The notes beneath the pieces are model-generated. The model was given only the letters and a program-made list of their open reading frames with translations, was not told the origin of the DNA and did not search any database. Made by a program: the position numbers and the translations under genes. From positions 1-7,535 of the forward strand of contig JAIDVA010000005.1 in assembly GCA_029059925.1 (NCBI GenBank): DNA of 7,535 bases, written 5' to 3'. The stretch comes from Eubacterium sp. (GTDB lineage Bacteria > Bacillota > Clostridia > Oscillospirales > Acutalibacteraceae). Of the stretch, positions 1-5,331 are shown piece by piece (the first letter of the stretch is position 1; each line of letters begins with the position of its first letter).

Positions 1-464
1 ATATAATCTATACATCTTCTTATATGCGGTGAGAATTTCATTCTCGATTTTTCATCAGCAACAGAATTTGTCAGCTCCATAACTGCATGTACCAATGCAC
101 CCATAATTTTATCAGGTGATTTAAGTGCATCAATTTTTCGGATAAACATATCTGAAAAGCTGTAGGCATCATTTTCATTCAAACCGCCCTCGATAGCGTA
201 GCGTGTTGCAAGCGTAATGGTGCTGACAGCCATATATCTGTACTGATTCAGACTATCCGACGACATTTCACCCACACCAATCGTATTGCTGAAAAGCTTA
301 AGCTCACCAATCAGCTTTTGGACATCACCCTGTGATATGCAGGTTAAAAGACGCTTTTCCGCCTTATATGACAAATGCGTTTCGCTCACACCAAGCTGAG
401 AACTAAGTGACTTAGTAATTTCATATGGCAGTATTTTAATATTCAAAAGCTGTGATGTATTCAT
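1..464 (-). CDS. AraC-type transcriptional regulator, N-terminal part (3' end outside window)
   Basis: An open frame runs from ATG at 464 to the window edge without a stop, giving 154 residues of a longer protein. The start is supported by GAGGTGAT a few bases upstream. The visible part is a mostly helical domain. The stretch around residues 75-113, with the segments YRYMAVSTITLATRYAIEGG and AYSFSDMFIRKID, resembles the linker region of a group of clostridial AraC-family regulators. The last residues (SPHIRRCIDY, 145-154) match where the AraC-type double helix-turn-helix normally begins ('...I..CIDYI'). The DNA-binding half itself is therefore not visible. Family-level knowledge suggests a sugar- or metabolite-responsive activator, but no ligand can be named. 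The gene is co-directional with its neighbours but 107 nt downstream of the previous stop, and seems to have its own control region. The family call is likely; the specific function is unknown. Confidence 0.68.
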   Translation of the reverse strand, partial: MNTSQLLNIKILPYEITKSLSSQLGVSETHLSYKAEKRLLTCISQGDVQKLIGELKLFSNTIGVGEMSSDSLNQYRYMAVSTITLATRYAIEGGLNENDAYSFSDMFIRKIDALKSPDKIMGALVHAVMELTNSVADEKSRMKFSPHIRRCIDY

Positions 465-481
465 ATAATCACCTCAATTTA

Positions 482-510
482 AGAATAATTAAAATAAAAT
501 TGATTGTCAA
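482..510 (-). promoter_or_regulatory. candidate promoter with inverted repeat upstream of the AraC-type gene
   Basis: On the minus strand a perfect -35 (TTGACA, 510-505) is followed after 17 nt by TATTCT (487-482, four of six consensus bases). The -35 lies inside a perfect inverted repeat, TTGATTG and CAATCAA around one central base (500-514), which could be an operator. Caveat: the predicted transcription start falls at or inside the Shine-Dalgarno site, which would leave a leader of only about 12 nt. Either the true -10 lies elsewhere in this AT-rich stretch or the match is partly chance. Confidence 0.35.
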
Positions 511-571
511 TCAAATCATTTATTTTGCATAGGAAAAATGTAATTACATAAGAATTCTGATATAACAGATT

Positions 572-862
572 TTAATTTCTTATTACTAAATCGCTATGTA
601 TATTGCCGCAAACCTTCATCATATCATATATATCACAAACAATCCGATATAATTGCTTAGAGGTGTTATCAATGCAATTCAAAATTATTTCATTATCAAA
701 TCTGTCCGTTTCATAATAAGATTCAACTAAAATATATAATTGCGTTGCATAATCAACTACATCTGTATATTTTACATAAACATTGTCACAATTTATAAAG
801 AAGGATTGCAAAAGCTCTGAATCAATATCATATTTCCTTTTATTTTTTGACTTTTTCAGCAT
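572..862 (-). CDS. hypothetical protein, 96 aa, no recognised family
   Basis: I do not recognise this protein. The frame is open upstream to an ATG at 886, but I prefer the internal ATG at 862 because AAAGGAA (874-868) sits at proper spacing before it. The ATG at 886 has no clear ribosome binding site. From 862 the product is 96 residues: a strongly basic N-terminus (LKKSKNKRKYD, residues 2-12), then a largely acidic, tyrosine-rich and probably helical body. It has four cysteines (about 25, 63, 76, 85) in no known metal-binding pattern. There is no signal peptide and no convincing membrane segment. It lies 134 nt downstream of the ribbon-helix-helix gene in the same direction, and the two may share a transcript. 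The good ribosome binding site and clean frame favour a real gene. Confidence 0.55.
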   Translation of the reverse strand: MLKKSKNKRKYDIDSELLQSFFINCDNVYVKYTDVVDYATQLYILVESYYETDRFDNEIILNCIDNTSKQLYRIVCDIYDMMKVCGNIHSDLVIRN

Positions 863-886
863 AATAATTCCTTTCTGAATTAACAC

Positions 887-915
887 TTGAAATAAAACTT
901 ATTATGCCGTATAAT
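887..915 (+). promoter_or_regulatory. near-consensus promoter on the plus strand
   Basis: TTGAAA (887-892) and a perfect TATAAT (910-915) are separated by exactly 17 nt, the optimal housekeeping-sigma layout. It points opposite to every gene in the window. No plus-strand coding frame follows; instead there are two hairpins and a T-run ending near 998, so the likely product is a short RNA. In AT-rich DNA such a match can occur by chance; the nearby terminator is what makes it worth listing. Confidence 0.5.
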
Positions 916-921
916 AGATTT

Positions 922-998
922 ATGGCACATAGGATTTTCCCTTGTGTTTTTCTTGAGACTCTGTACTCTGTTTTGACGGACTGGTGCAGAGTTTTTTT
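922..998 (+). ncRNA. candidate antisense small RNA, about 75 nt
   Basis: The unit consists of the plus-strand promoter at 887-915, a predicted start near 922, and two hairpins. The first pairs CACA-t-AGG (926-933) with CCT-TGTG (940-946) and is followed by TTTTT. The second pairs ACTCTG (965-970) with CAGAGT (987-992) and is followed by a run of seven T (992-998). The 7-mer ACTCTGT is present twice in tandem (958-971), so two alternative left arms are available. The RNA would be fully complementary to the space between the ribbon-helix-helix gene and the 96-residue gene, and its T-run overlaps the stop codon of the former. It matches no RNA family that I can name. An alternative reading is that the second hairpin is only a terminator blocking opposing transcription. 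Confidence 0.35.
965..998 (+). terminator. intrinsic terminator of the plus-strand unit
   Basis: A 6-bp stem (ACTCTG 965-970 with CAGAGT 987-992) encloses a 16-nt loop and is followed directly by seven T. The stem is short and the loop large, so strength is uncertain. On the opposite strand the tract is A-rich and precedes the hairpin, so it would not terminate the minus-strand genes. Confidence 0.45.
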
Positions 999-1170
999 AT
1001 TTATTGTCAATTTCAGACTTAACCAATTCTATCCCCTTATGAACAACCTCAGCCTTAGAAATATTCAATTTCTCTGAACATTCTGTCAATATATCATAAG
1101 TTTTAGAAGATAAGCGAATTTCAAAGCGCTTGTCTTTTTTTTCATCAGTCGGTCTACCTATTGCGGACAT
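997..1170 (-). CDS. ribbon-helix-helix (CopG/Arc-type) DNA-binding protein, 57 aa
   Basis: ATG at 1170 preceded by GGAGGTGA (1182-1175) opens a 57-residue frame ending in TAA at 997. The protein begins MSAIGRPTDEKKDKR. It continues with the basic strand RFEIRLS (15-21) that in this fold inserts in the DNA major groove, helix A (about 22-35), a turn at residues 36-38, and helix B (ISKAEVVHKGIELV, 37-50). This is the complete RHH layout and normal size. Proteins of this 'GRPT...IRLS...ISKAEVV..GI' style act as dimeric repressors and in Firmicutes often sit on plasmids, integrative elements or in toxin-antitoxin operons. Its promoter contains a perfect palindrome that is a natural autoregulatory operator. 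No toxin of a known family follows; the next gene is an unrecognised 96-residue protein 134 nt downstream. The family call is firm; the regulated target is inferred. Confidence 0.85.
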   Translation of the reverse strand: MSAIGRPTDEKKDKRFEIRLSSKTYDILTECSEKLNISKAEVVHKGIELVKSEIDNK

Positions 1171-1200
1171 TGATTCACCTCCAATTATGTCCGTACATAT

Positions 1201-1229
1201 ATTATAGTACGTATACGTACAAAAGTCAA
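1201..1229 (-). promoter_or_regulatory. promoter of the ribbon-helix-helix gene
   Basis: On the minus strand TTGACT (1229-1224) and TATAAT (1206-1201) are separated by 17 nt, a strong housekeeping promoter. The predicted start is near 1194, giving a leader of about 24 nt that contains the GGAGGTGA ribosome binding site. The spacer is almost entirely filled by the palindrome described separately. The -35 begins only 11 nt beyond the hairpin that follows the cys operon. Confidence 0.75.
1207..1220. promoter_or_regulatory. candidate operator: perfect 14-bp palindrome in the promoter spacer
   Basis: GTACGTATACGTAC is its own reverse complement and occupies 14 of the 17 spacer bases. A further GTAC lies at 1193-1196, and the hexamer TGTACG recurs on the minus strand at 1221-1216 and 1197-1192, 24 bp apart. 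RHH repressors commonly bind repeated short half-sites overlapping their own promoter, so autorepression by the 57-residue protein is the natural inference. Binding itself is not shown. Confidence 0.6.
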
Positions 1230-1239
1230 TTCTTTTTTT

Positions 1240-1260
1240 GGGCGGATTTTATATCCGCCC
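1240..1260. terminator. GC-rich hairpin after the cys operon (terminator without a T-run on the gene strand)
   Basis: GGGCGGAT (1240-1247) and ATCCGCCC (1253-1260) form a perfect 8-bp stem with a 5-nt loop, 16 nt after the stop codon of the aldo/keto reductase gene. Read on the minus strand, the hairpin is followed by A-rich sequence (seven A at 1239-1233), not by U. On the plus strand only a weak TTTG-TTAATT tail follows. It may end or stabilise the 3' end of the operon mRNA, but it is not a canonical intrinsic terminator for these genes. Confidence 0.45.
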
Positions 1261-1276
1261 TTTGTTAATTGTAAAA

Positions 1277-2404
1277 TTACGCAAAATATGATTTAAGCTC
1301 TTTCATTTTATCGGGTATTTCAATTGCCTGTGGGCAATGGTTTGCGCATTTACCGCAGGCAATGCACTTATCTGCCTTAACCTCGATTGTTTTGTAAAGT
1401 TCCCTGCCCTCTTCAATGGAAAGGTCACCCGATTTTATTTTATTATAAGCAGCAAATATTGAGCTGATTTTAACACCCTTGGGGCAATCACTGCAATAAT
1501 CACAGCCGGTGCATGGTATAACCTCACTTTTATTAATCATTGCTGCTGCATTTTCACAGATTTTCATTTCTCTTTCATTAAATGGAACAAAATCTGTTAA
1601 TGTACCAAGGTTATCAAGCATCTGTTCCGGTGAATTCATACCGCTGAGAATTGTCAAAACATTGTCGTGGCTTGCAACAAAGCCCATCGCCCAGGATGCA
1701 ATACTGTTTTTCGGTCTTGCATTTTTAAACATTTTTTCAATATCAGGTGTGGCCTCAGCAAGCTTGCCGCCGCGTACCGGCTCCATAACGATCACAGGAA
1801 TGCCAGCCTGTGTCAAAATTTCATATTGTGTTTTTGCATCCTGATTTTTCCAATCAAGATAATTCATCTGAATCTGTGCAAAATCCCAATGATGTGCTGC
1901 AACGATATTCCTTAAGTCTTCAATCGTACCATGGAAGGAAAAACCGATATTTTTAATTTTGCCTTGCTTTTGTTTTTCAAGCACAAAATCATAAGCACCA
2001 AACTCTTCACACTTTTCAAAATTCTCCTTATTCAAAGAATGAAGAAGGTAAAAATCAAAATAGTCATGACCCGTCCTTTCAAGCTGCTTTTTGAAAATCT
2101 TTTCCATATCGGATTTCTTAGGGCACATCCAGATTGGCAATTTGTCTGCAAGGAAATAGCTCTCTCTCGGATATTTTTTCAAAGCAGTACCGATAAACTT
2201 TTCGCTTTTGCCCACGTGATACATATAAGCAGTATCAAAATAATTAACACCATTTTCATAGGCAAGATCAACAAGTGCCTGACCTTTTTTGTAATCAATC
2301 AGCGGGTTCGCTTCACGCTTGATTGCTGTTTTACAGGGCAAACGCATCGCACCCAAGCCTAAAAGTGAAATCTCTGTGTCTTTGAATTTTCTTTTATCAA
2401 CCAT
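1277..2404 (-). CDS. aldo/keto reductase with C-terminal two-cluster [4Fe-4S] ferredoxin domain
   Basis: The product is a cytosolic oxidoreductase of the COG1453 type (NAD(P)H-dependent TIM barrel plus ferredoxin-like tail). I start at ATG 2404 (375 aa). The ATG at 2413 is only three codons upstream and touches AAGGA, whereas 2404 has about 9 nt of spacing. The barrel shows the catalytic set: Asp57 and Tyr62 in NYFDTAYMY, Lys88 in FLADKLP, and His122 in FDFYLLH. EPVRGGKL (about 208-215) is typical of the cofactor side. The tail holds Cys298, 301, 304, 307 (CTGCDYCSDCP) and Cys347, 350, 353, 357 (CIACGKCANHCP), enough for two [4Fe-4S] clusters. The substrate cannot be read from the sequence. 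It starts 5 nt after the cysS stop and is evidently the last gene of the T-box-controlled cysE-cysS operon, so it may serve redox or thiol metabolism, though simple carriage in the operon is equally possible. Confidence 0.9.
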   Translation of the reverse strand: MVDKRKFKDTEISLLGLGAMRLPCKTAIKREANPLIDYKKGQALVDLAYENGVNYFDTAYMYHVGKSEKFIGTALKKYPRESYFLADKLPIWMCPKKSDMEKIFKKQLERTGHDYFDFYLLHSLNKENFEKCEEFGAYDFVLEKQKQGKIKNIGFSFHGTIEDLRNIVAAHHWDFAQIQMNYLDWKNQDAKTQYEILTQAGIPVIVMEPVRGGKLAEATPDIEKMFKNARPKNSIASWAMGFVASHDNVLTILSGMNSPEQMLDNLGTLTDFVPFNEREMKICENAAAMINKSEVIPCTGCDYCSDCPKGVKISSIFAAYNKIKSGDLSIEEGRELYKTIEVKADKCIACGKCANHCPQAIEIPDKMKELKSYFA

Positions 2405-2409
2405 AGCTA

Positions 2410-3801
2410 TCATTCCTTTGTCCAGGTAACACCCTGAGGCGTATCCTTTAAAATAATACCTCTTGCTTTTAAATCATGACGAATTTTATCGGCAGTTGCC
2501 CAATCCTTATCTGCTCTCGCCTGCTGACGCTGTGCAATAAGCTCTTCAATTTCAGCATCAAGGTCATTTGACTTTCTGTTGTAAAGAATGCCCAGAACGC
2601 CGCACAGCTCGTCAAATACTGCTGCCGCTGTCTCGCACACATTCTTTGAAACATCTTTATCAAGAATTCTTGTGTTAATATCTTTAACAAGCTCAAATAC
2701 TGCTGAAATACCGTCTGCTGTATTGAGGTCATCATCCATAGCAGTGATAAACTGCTCTCTGCGGCTGTTTAACTGGTTGATAAGCTCATTATCATCATTC
2801 ATATCTTTCGCATTTTTAAGTGCGAAATCAAGGCTCTCACGGCAGGTATAAAGTCTGTCAAGTGCAGACTTGCACTGCTCGATTATATCAAGGTTATAGT
2901 TAATAGGTGAACGATAGTGAGATGATATGAGGAAATAACGAATTACCTCATATCCGTATACATCGGCAATTTCACGAACTGTTTTGAAGTTACCGAGTGA
3001 CTTGCTCATTTTCACATTATCAACATTGATATAACCATTGTGCATCCAATATTTTGAGAATGTGCAGCCATTTGCACACTCGCTCTGCGCAATTTCATTT
3101 TCGTGATGAGGGAAAACCAAATCTTTACCGCCGCAATGAATATCAATTGTATTGCCAAGATAACGTCTGTTCATAGCAGAACACTCAATATGCCAGCCTG
3201 GTCTGCCCTTGCCCCAAGGTGATTCCCAATAAGGCTCACCCTCTTTTGCAGCCTTCCATAATGCAAAGTCGAGCGGATCTTCCTTCTTCTCTCCGATTGC
3301 TATTCTTGCACCTGACTGCAAATCCTCTATCGGCTGATGGCTGAGCTTGCCATACTCCTTGAATTTAAGGGTTCTGAAATAAACATCACCGTCAACAGCA
3401 TAGGCATAGCCCTTTTCCTCAAGTGTTTTGATGATATCAATAATCTCATCAATATTTTCTGTTGCTTTTGGATGAACTGTTGCATCCTTAAAGTTCAGAC
3501 CGTGAGCATCAGTCCAGAATTCTTCAATGTACTTTTTTGAAACTTCCTCAAAGGTAATTCCCTCTTCATTTGCTCTTTTAATGATTTTATCGTCAACGTC
3601 AGTGAAGTTCTGAACAAATTTAACATTCATGCCGCGGTATTCCATATATCTTCTCAAAACATCGAATACACACAGCGGTCTCGCATTACCGATATGAATA
3701 AAATTATATACGGTAGGACCACAAGCATAAATCTTTACCTCGTTTGGATCAACAGGTACAAACTCTTCCTTCTGACGTGTCATTGTGTTATAAATTCTCA
3801 T
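2410..3801 (-). CDS. cysS: cysteinyl-tRNA synthetase
   Basis: This class I aminoacyl-tRNA synthetase activates cysteine with ATP and charges tRNA-Cys in the cytosol. At 463 residues it is the usual full length (about 460-470). The HIGH-type signature is HIGN (36-39) within CGPTVYNFIHIGNARP, and KMSKS is at 264-268. The zinc ligands that select cysteine are present: Cys27, Cys207 (GWHIECSAMN), His232 and Glu236 (FPHHENE). The DALR/anticodon-binding helical region fills the C-terminal third. The start at 3801 follows AAAGGAG at about 8 nt and overlaps the cysE stop by 4 nt (ATGA), which suggests translational coupling. Placement behind a cysteine-specific T-box fits: expression should rise when tRNA-Cys is uncharged. 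No missing key residue is seen. Confidence 0.98.
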   Translation of the reverse strand: MRIYNTMTRQKEEFVPVDPNEVKIYACGPTVYNFIHIGNARPLCVFDVLRRYMEYRGMNVKFVQNFTDVDDKIIKRANEEGITFEEVSKKYIEEFWTDAHGLNFKDATVHPKATENIDEIIDIIKTLEEKGYAYAVDGDVYFRTLKFKEYGKLSHQPIEDLQSGARIAIGEKKEDPLDFALWKAAKEGEPYWESPWGKGRPGWHIECSAMNRRYLGNTIDIHCGGKDLVFPHHENEIAQSECANGCTFSKYWMHNGYINVDNVKMSKSLGNFKTVREIADVYGYEVIRYFLISSHYRSPINYNLDIIEQCKSALDRLYTCRESLDFALKNAKDMNDDNELINQLNSRREQFITAMDDDLNTADGISAVFELVKDINTRILDKDVSKNVCETAAAVFDELCGVLGILYNRKSNDLDAEIEELIAQRQQARADKDWATADKIRHDLKARGIILKDTPQGVTWTKE

Positions 3802-4439
3802 TTCAAAGACTCCTTTAAAATTTTGATTTCTTCTTCTAATTCTTTAATCCTCTGCTGATTATTGCGGATTGCATTCATAACAGGATCCGGAATATTAATC
3901 TGATCAAGATCATCTACTCTTTCACCGTCAATTCTTACAACCTCACCTGGAACACCCACTACAGTACAGTTAGGCTCAACATCCTTAACAACAACTGCAC
4001 CTGCGGCCACTTTGGCATTCCTGCCGATTGTAATAGGACCAAGCACCTTAGCACCTGAACCAATCATGACTCCGCTTTCGATTGTAGGATGACGCTTGCC
4101 GATATCCTTACCTGTACCACCGAGCGTAACTCCCTGATAAATCATTACATCATCGCCGATTTCCGTTGTTTCACCGATAACAATACCGCTGCCGTGGTCT
4201 ATACAAACACGCCTTCCGATTGTTGCACCCGGATGAATTTCTATTCCTGTTCTGTGGGCGCTTCTTTGGCTTATATAACGAGCAATGAAAGGCATATTGT
4301 GACGCAAAAACCAGTTTGCTTTCTTATGACTTCTAAGTGCTTTAAAGCCCGGATAAAGCAAAATTATTTCAATAGGACTTCTTGCTGCAGGATCGTGCTC
4401 CATAAAGCTTTTTATATCTTCCCTGTACGAGTCAAACAT
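3798..4439 (-). CDS. cysE: serine O-acetyltransferase
   Basis: CysE transfers acetyl from acetyl-CoA to L-serine, making O-acetylserine, the carbon skeleton for cysteine synthesis. The protein has 213 residues, the short Gram-positive type; the enterobacterial enzyme is about 270 because of a longer N-terminal helical part. After a helical N-terminus (about 1-60) come left-handed beta-helix hexapeptide repeats (about 65-170). These include Asp81-His82 in IDHGSGIVIGE, LGGTGK (107-111), His117 in KRHPTI, and GVPGEVV. These correspond to the catalytic His-Asp environment and the acetyl-CoA site of the family. The C-terminus (about 190-213) is a heptad-like charged helix, probably a coiled coil, where enteric enzymes carry the tail that docks on CysK. 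The start is backed by AAAGGGG about 9 nt upstream. It is the first gene behind the T-box leader and overlaps cysS by 4 nt. Confidence 0.96.
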   Translation of the reverse strand: MFDSYREDIKSFMEHDPAARSPIEIILLYPGFKALRSHKKANWFLRHNMPFIARYISQRSAHRTGIEIHPGATIGRRVCIDHGSGIVIGETTEIGDDVMIYQGVTLGGTGKDIGKRHPTIESGVMIGSGAKVLGPITIGRNAKVAAGAVVVKDVEPNCTVVGVPGEVVRIDGERVDDLDQINIPDPVMNAIRNNQQRIKELEEEIKILKESLK

Positions 4440-4469
4440 TTTGTCAGTCCCCTTTCTGAAATAGTCTAT

Positions 4470-4503
4470 AAAAAATAACTGCCCCTGTCATACGACAGAG
4501 GCA
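4470..4503 (-). terminator. T-box terminator hairpin
   Basis: On the minus strand TGCCTCTGTC (4503-4494) and GACAGGGGCA (4489-4480) pair over 10 bp, with one U-G pair and a 4-nt loop, followed by GTTA and six T (4475-4470). The left arm also contains the CTCT that pairs with AGAG of the T-box in the alternative antiterminator. This is therefore the OFF state of the switch. It probably also stops read-through from the upstream recA-pgsA transcript, which has no terminator of its own. Confidence 0.92.
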
Positions 4504-4727
4504 ATGTAATACTGCGGTTCCACTCTTGTTTATACTTAGCTGCTATAATAACAGCTTCAGCCTTTAACGGTGCCGACCGACTTGGAATAATAAGAACTAA
4601 GCCCTTTCCTCCAAGCAACTCAAGAGTGCATTTGGGCAGATCTGCAATACGGATTTCACAGCAAATAATCCGCTCTCTGAAATGCAGGCAACTGCTTACT
4701 TTTCTCTGTCACAGTTTTTTTACTATC
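4470..4727 (-). promoter_or_regulatory. cysteine-specific T-box riboswitch leader
   Basis: The space between pgsA and cysE is filled by a classical T-box leader. The T-box sequence GAGTGGAACCGCAGT (4525-4511) is followed by a terminator. Upstream are the stem III hairpin (AGCTG and CAGCT arms, 4556-4538) and a long stem I region (about 4715-4595) with the AGAGAGCGG and CTCTTGAG elements typical of the class. The specifier triplet before ACTCTTGAG is TGC (4630-4628), a cysteine codon. The variable base of the UGGN motif is A, which pairs with U, the discriminator base of tRNA-Cys. Both tRNA contact points therefore agree on cysteine. Uncharged tRNA-Cys should stabilise the antiterminator and switch on cysE-cysS and the reductase gene. 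Confidence 0.93.
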
Positions 4728-4733
4728 AATAAT

Positions 4734-4761
4734 ATTATATCTGATTTTTATATTTTTGCAA
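4734..4761 (-). promoter_or_regulatory. promoter of the T-box-cysE-cysS operon
   Basis: On the minus strand TTGCAA (4761-4756) and a perfect TATAAT (4739-4734) are 16 nt apart. The start is predicted near 4727, just before the T-box stem I. The -35 begins only 3 nt beyond the pgsA stop codon, so the operon has its own promoter even though upstream transcription may read in. Confidence 0.72.
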
Positions 4762-4764
4762 CTA

Positions 4765-5331
4765 TTATTTTGTTTTAATAAGATGCCAGCCGTCTTTAGC
4801 ATAAATAATTCCGCTTAAAACAGTTATAACCGATACAACCCAGAATGCAACTGTACAATAAATATTCAGCCAAGGTGTTGTCATATCAATATTAGCACTA
4901 CCCTCTCCTATCGCAAGGAGAAGGAAGGTCATACCTGTAGTTGCCATCTGTAAAAAGGTTTTGCATTTGCCAAAGCCGTTTGCCGCAATAACCTCACCTG
5001 TTGTCGCAGCAGCCATTCGAATACCTGCAACAAGAAATTCACGCGCAAGCATAAGCATAATACAAATATCAGTGTGCCATCCCATATTTACAAAAATAAG
5101 ATATGCAGCAAAAACAAGACTCTTATCTGAAAGCGGATCCATAAGCTTGCCGAAATCGGTAACAAGTCCCTGCTTTCTCGCAATAATACCGTCAACCTTA
5201 TCACTCATACAAGCAACAAAATAAACAATAAGTGCTGCAACCCAATGATATTTGAAATCAATATAGGCAAATGCCATTAAAAAAGGAATACAGCAAAATC
5301 TGAAAACCGTTATTTTATTTGGTAAATTCAT
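4765..5331 (-). CDS. pgsA: CDP-diacylglycerol--glycerol-3-phosphate 3-phosphatidyltransferase
   Basis: PgsA makes phosphatidylglycerol phosphate from CDP-diacylglycerol and glycerol 3-phosphate in the cytoplasmic membrane, the committed step to phosphatidylglycerol and cardiolipin. The CDP-alcohol phosphotransferase signature D-G-x2-A-R-x8-G-x3-D-x3-D is complete: Asp47, Gly48, Ala51, Arg52, Gly61, Asp65, Asp69, with the extra conserved Asp44 before it. At 188 residues it has the usual length. Hydrophobic membrane segments are seen at about 8-25, 30-43, 71-85, 90-108, 127-143 and 155-176. The ATG overlaps the rimO stop by 4 nt (ATGA) with GGGAG just upstream, inside the end of rimO. Adjacency of rimO and pgsA is common in Firmicutes and supports PgsA over other CDP-alcohol phosphotransferases. 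Confidence 0.94.
   Translation of the reverse strand: MNLPNKITVFRFCCIPFLMAFAYIDFKYHWVAALIVYFVACMSDKVDGIIARKQGLVTDFGKLMDPLSDKSLVFAAYLIFVNMGWHTDICIMLMLAREFLVAGIRMAAATTGEVIAANGFGKCKTFLQMATTGMTFLLLAIGEGSANIDMTTPWLNIYCTVAFWVVSVITVLSGIIYAKDGWHLIKTK

Noticed and set aside
538..549. Perfect 12-bp palindrome ATGTAATTACAT followed by five T on the minus strand, after the 96-aa gene
   Set aside because: It is AT-only apart from two pairs and has no unpaired loop bases, so it would make a very weak hairpin; not supported as a terminator.
863..886. Eight extra N-terminal residues for the 96-aa protein from ATG 886
   Set aside because: No ribosome binding site precedes 886, while AAAGGAA is correctly placed before 862.
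922..946. First hairpin of the plus-strand unit as a complete terminator by itself (stem followed by TTTTT)
   Set aside because: The stem is only seven pairs with a bulge, and the stronger T-run lies further on; kept as part of the small RNA candidate rather than as a separate terminator.
1509..2362. Several plus-strand open frames opposite the aldo/keto reductase gene
   Set aside because: They are antisense shadows of a clearly coding minus-strand frame and show no recognisable domains or plausible ribosome binding sites.
2405..2413. Upstream ATG for the aldo/keto reductase, overlapping the cysS stop
   Set aside because: The AAGGA site directly abuts this ATG, leaving no spacing; the ATG at 2404 is properly spaced and gives a normal N-terminus.
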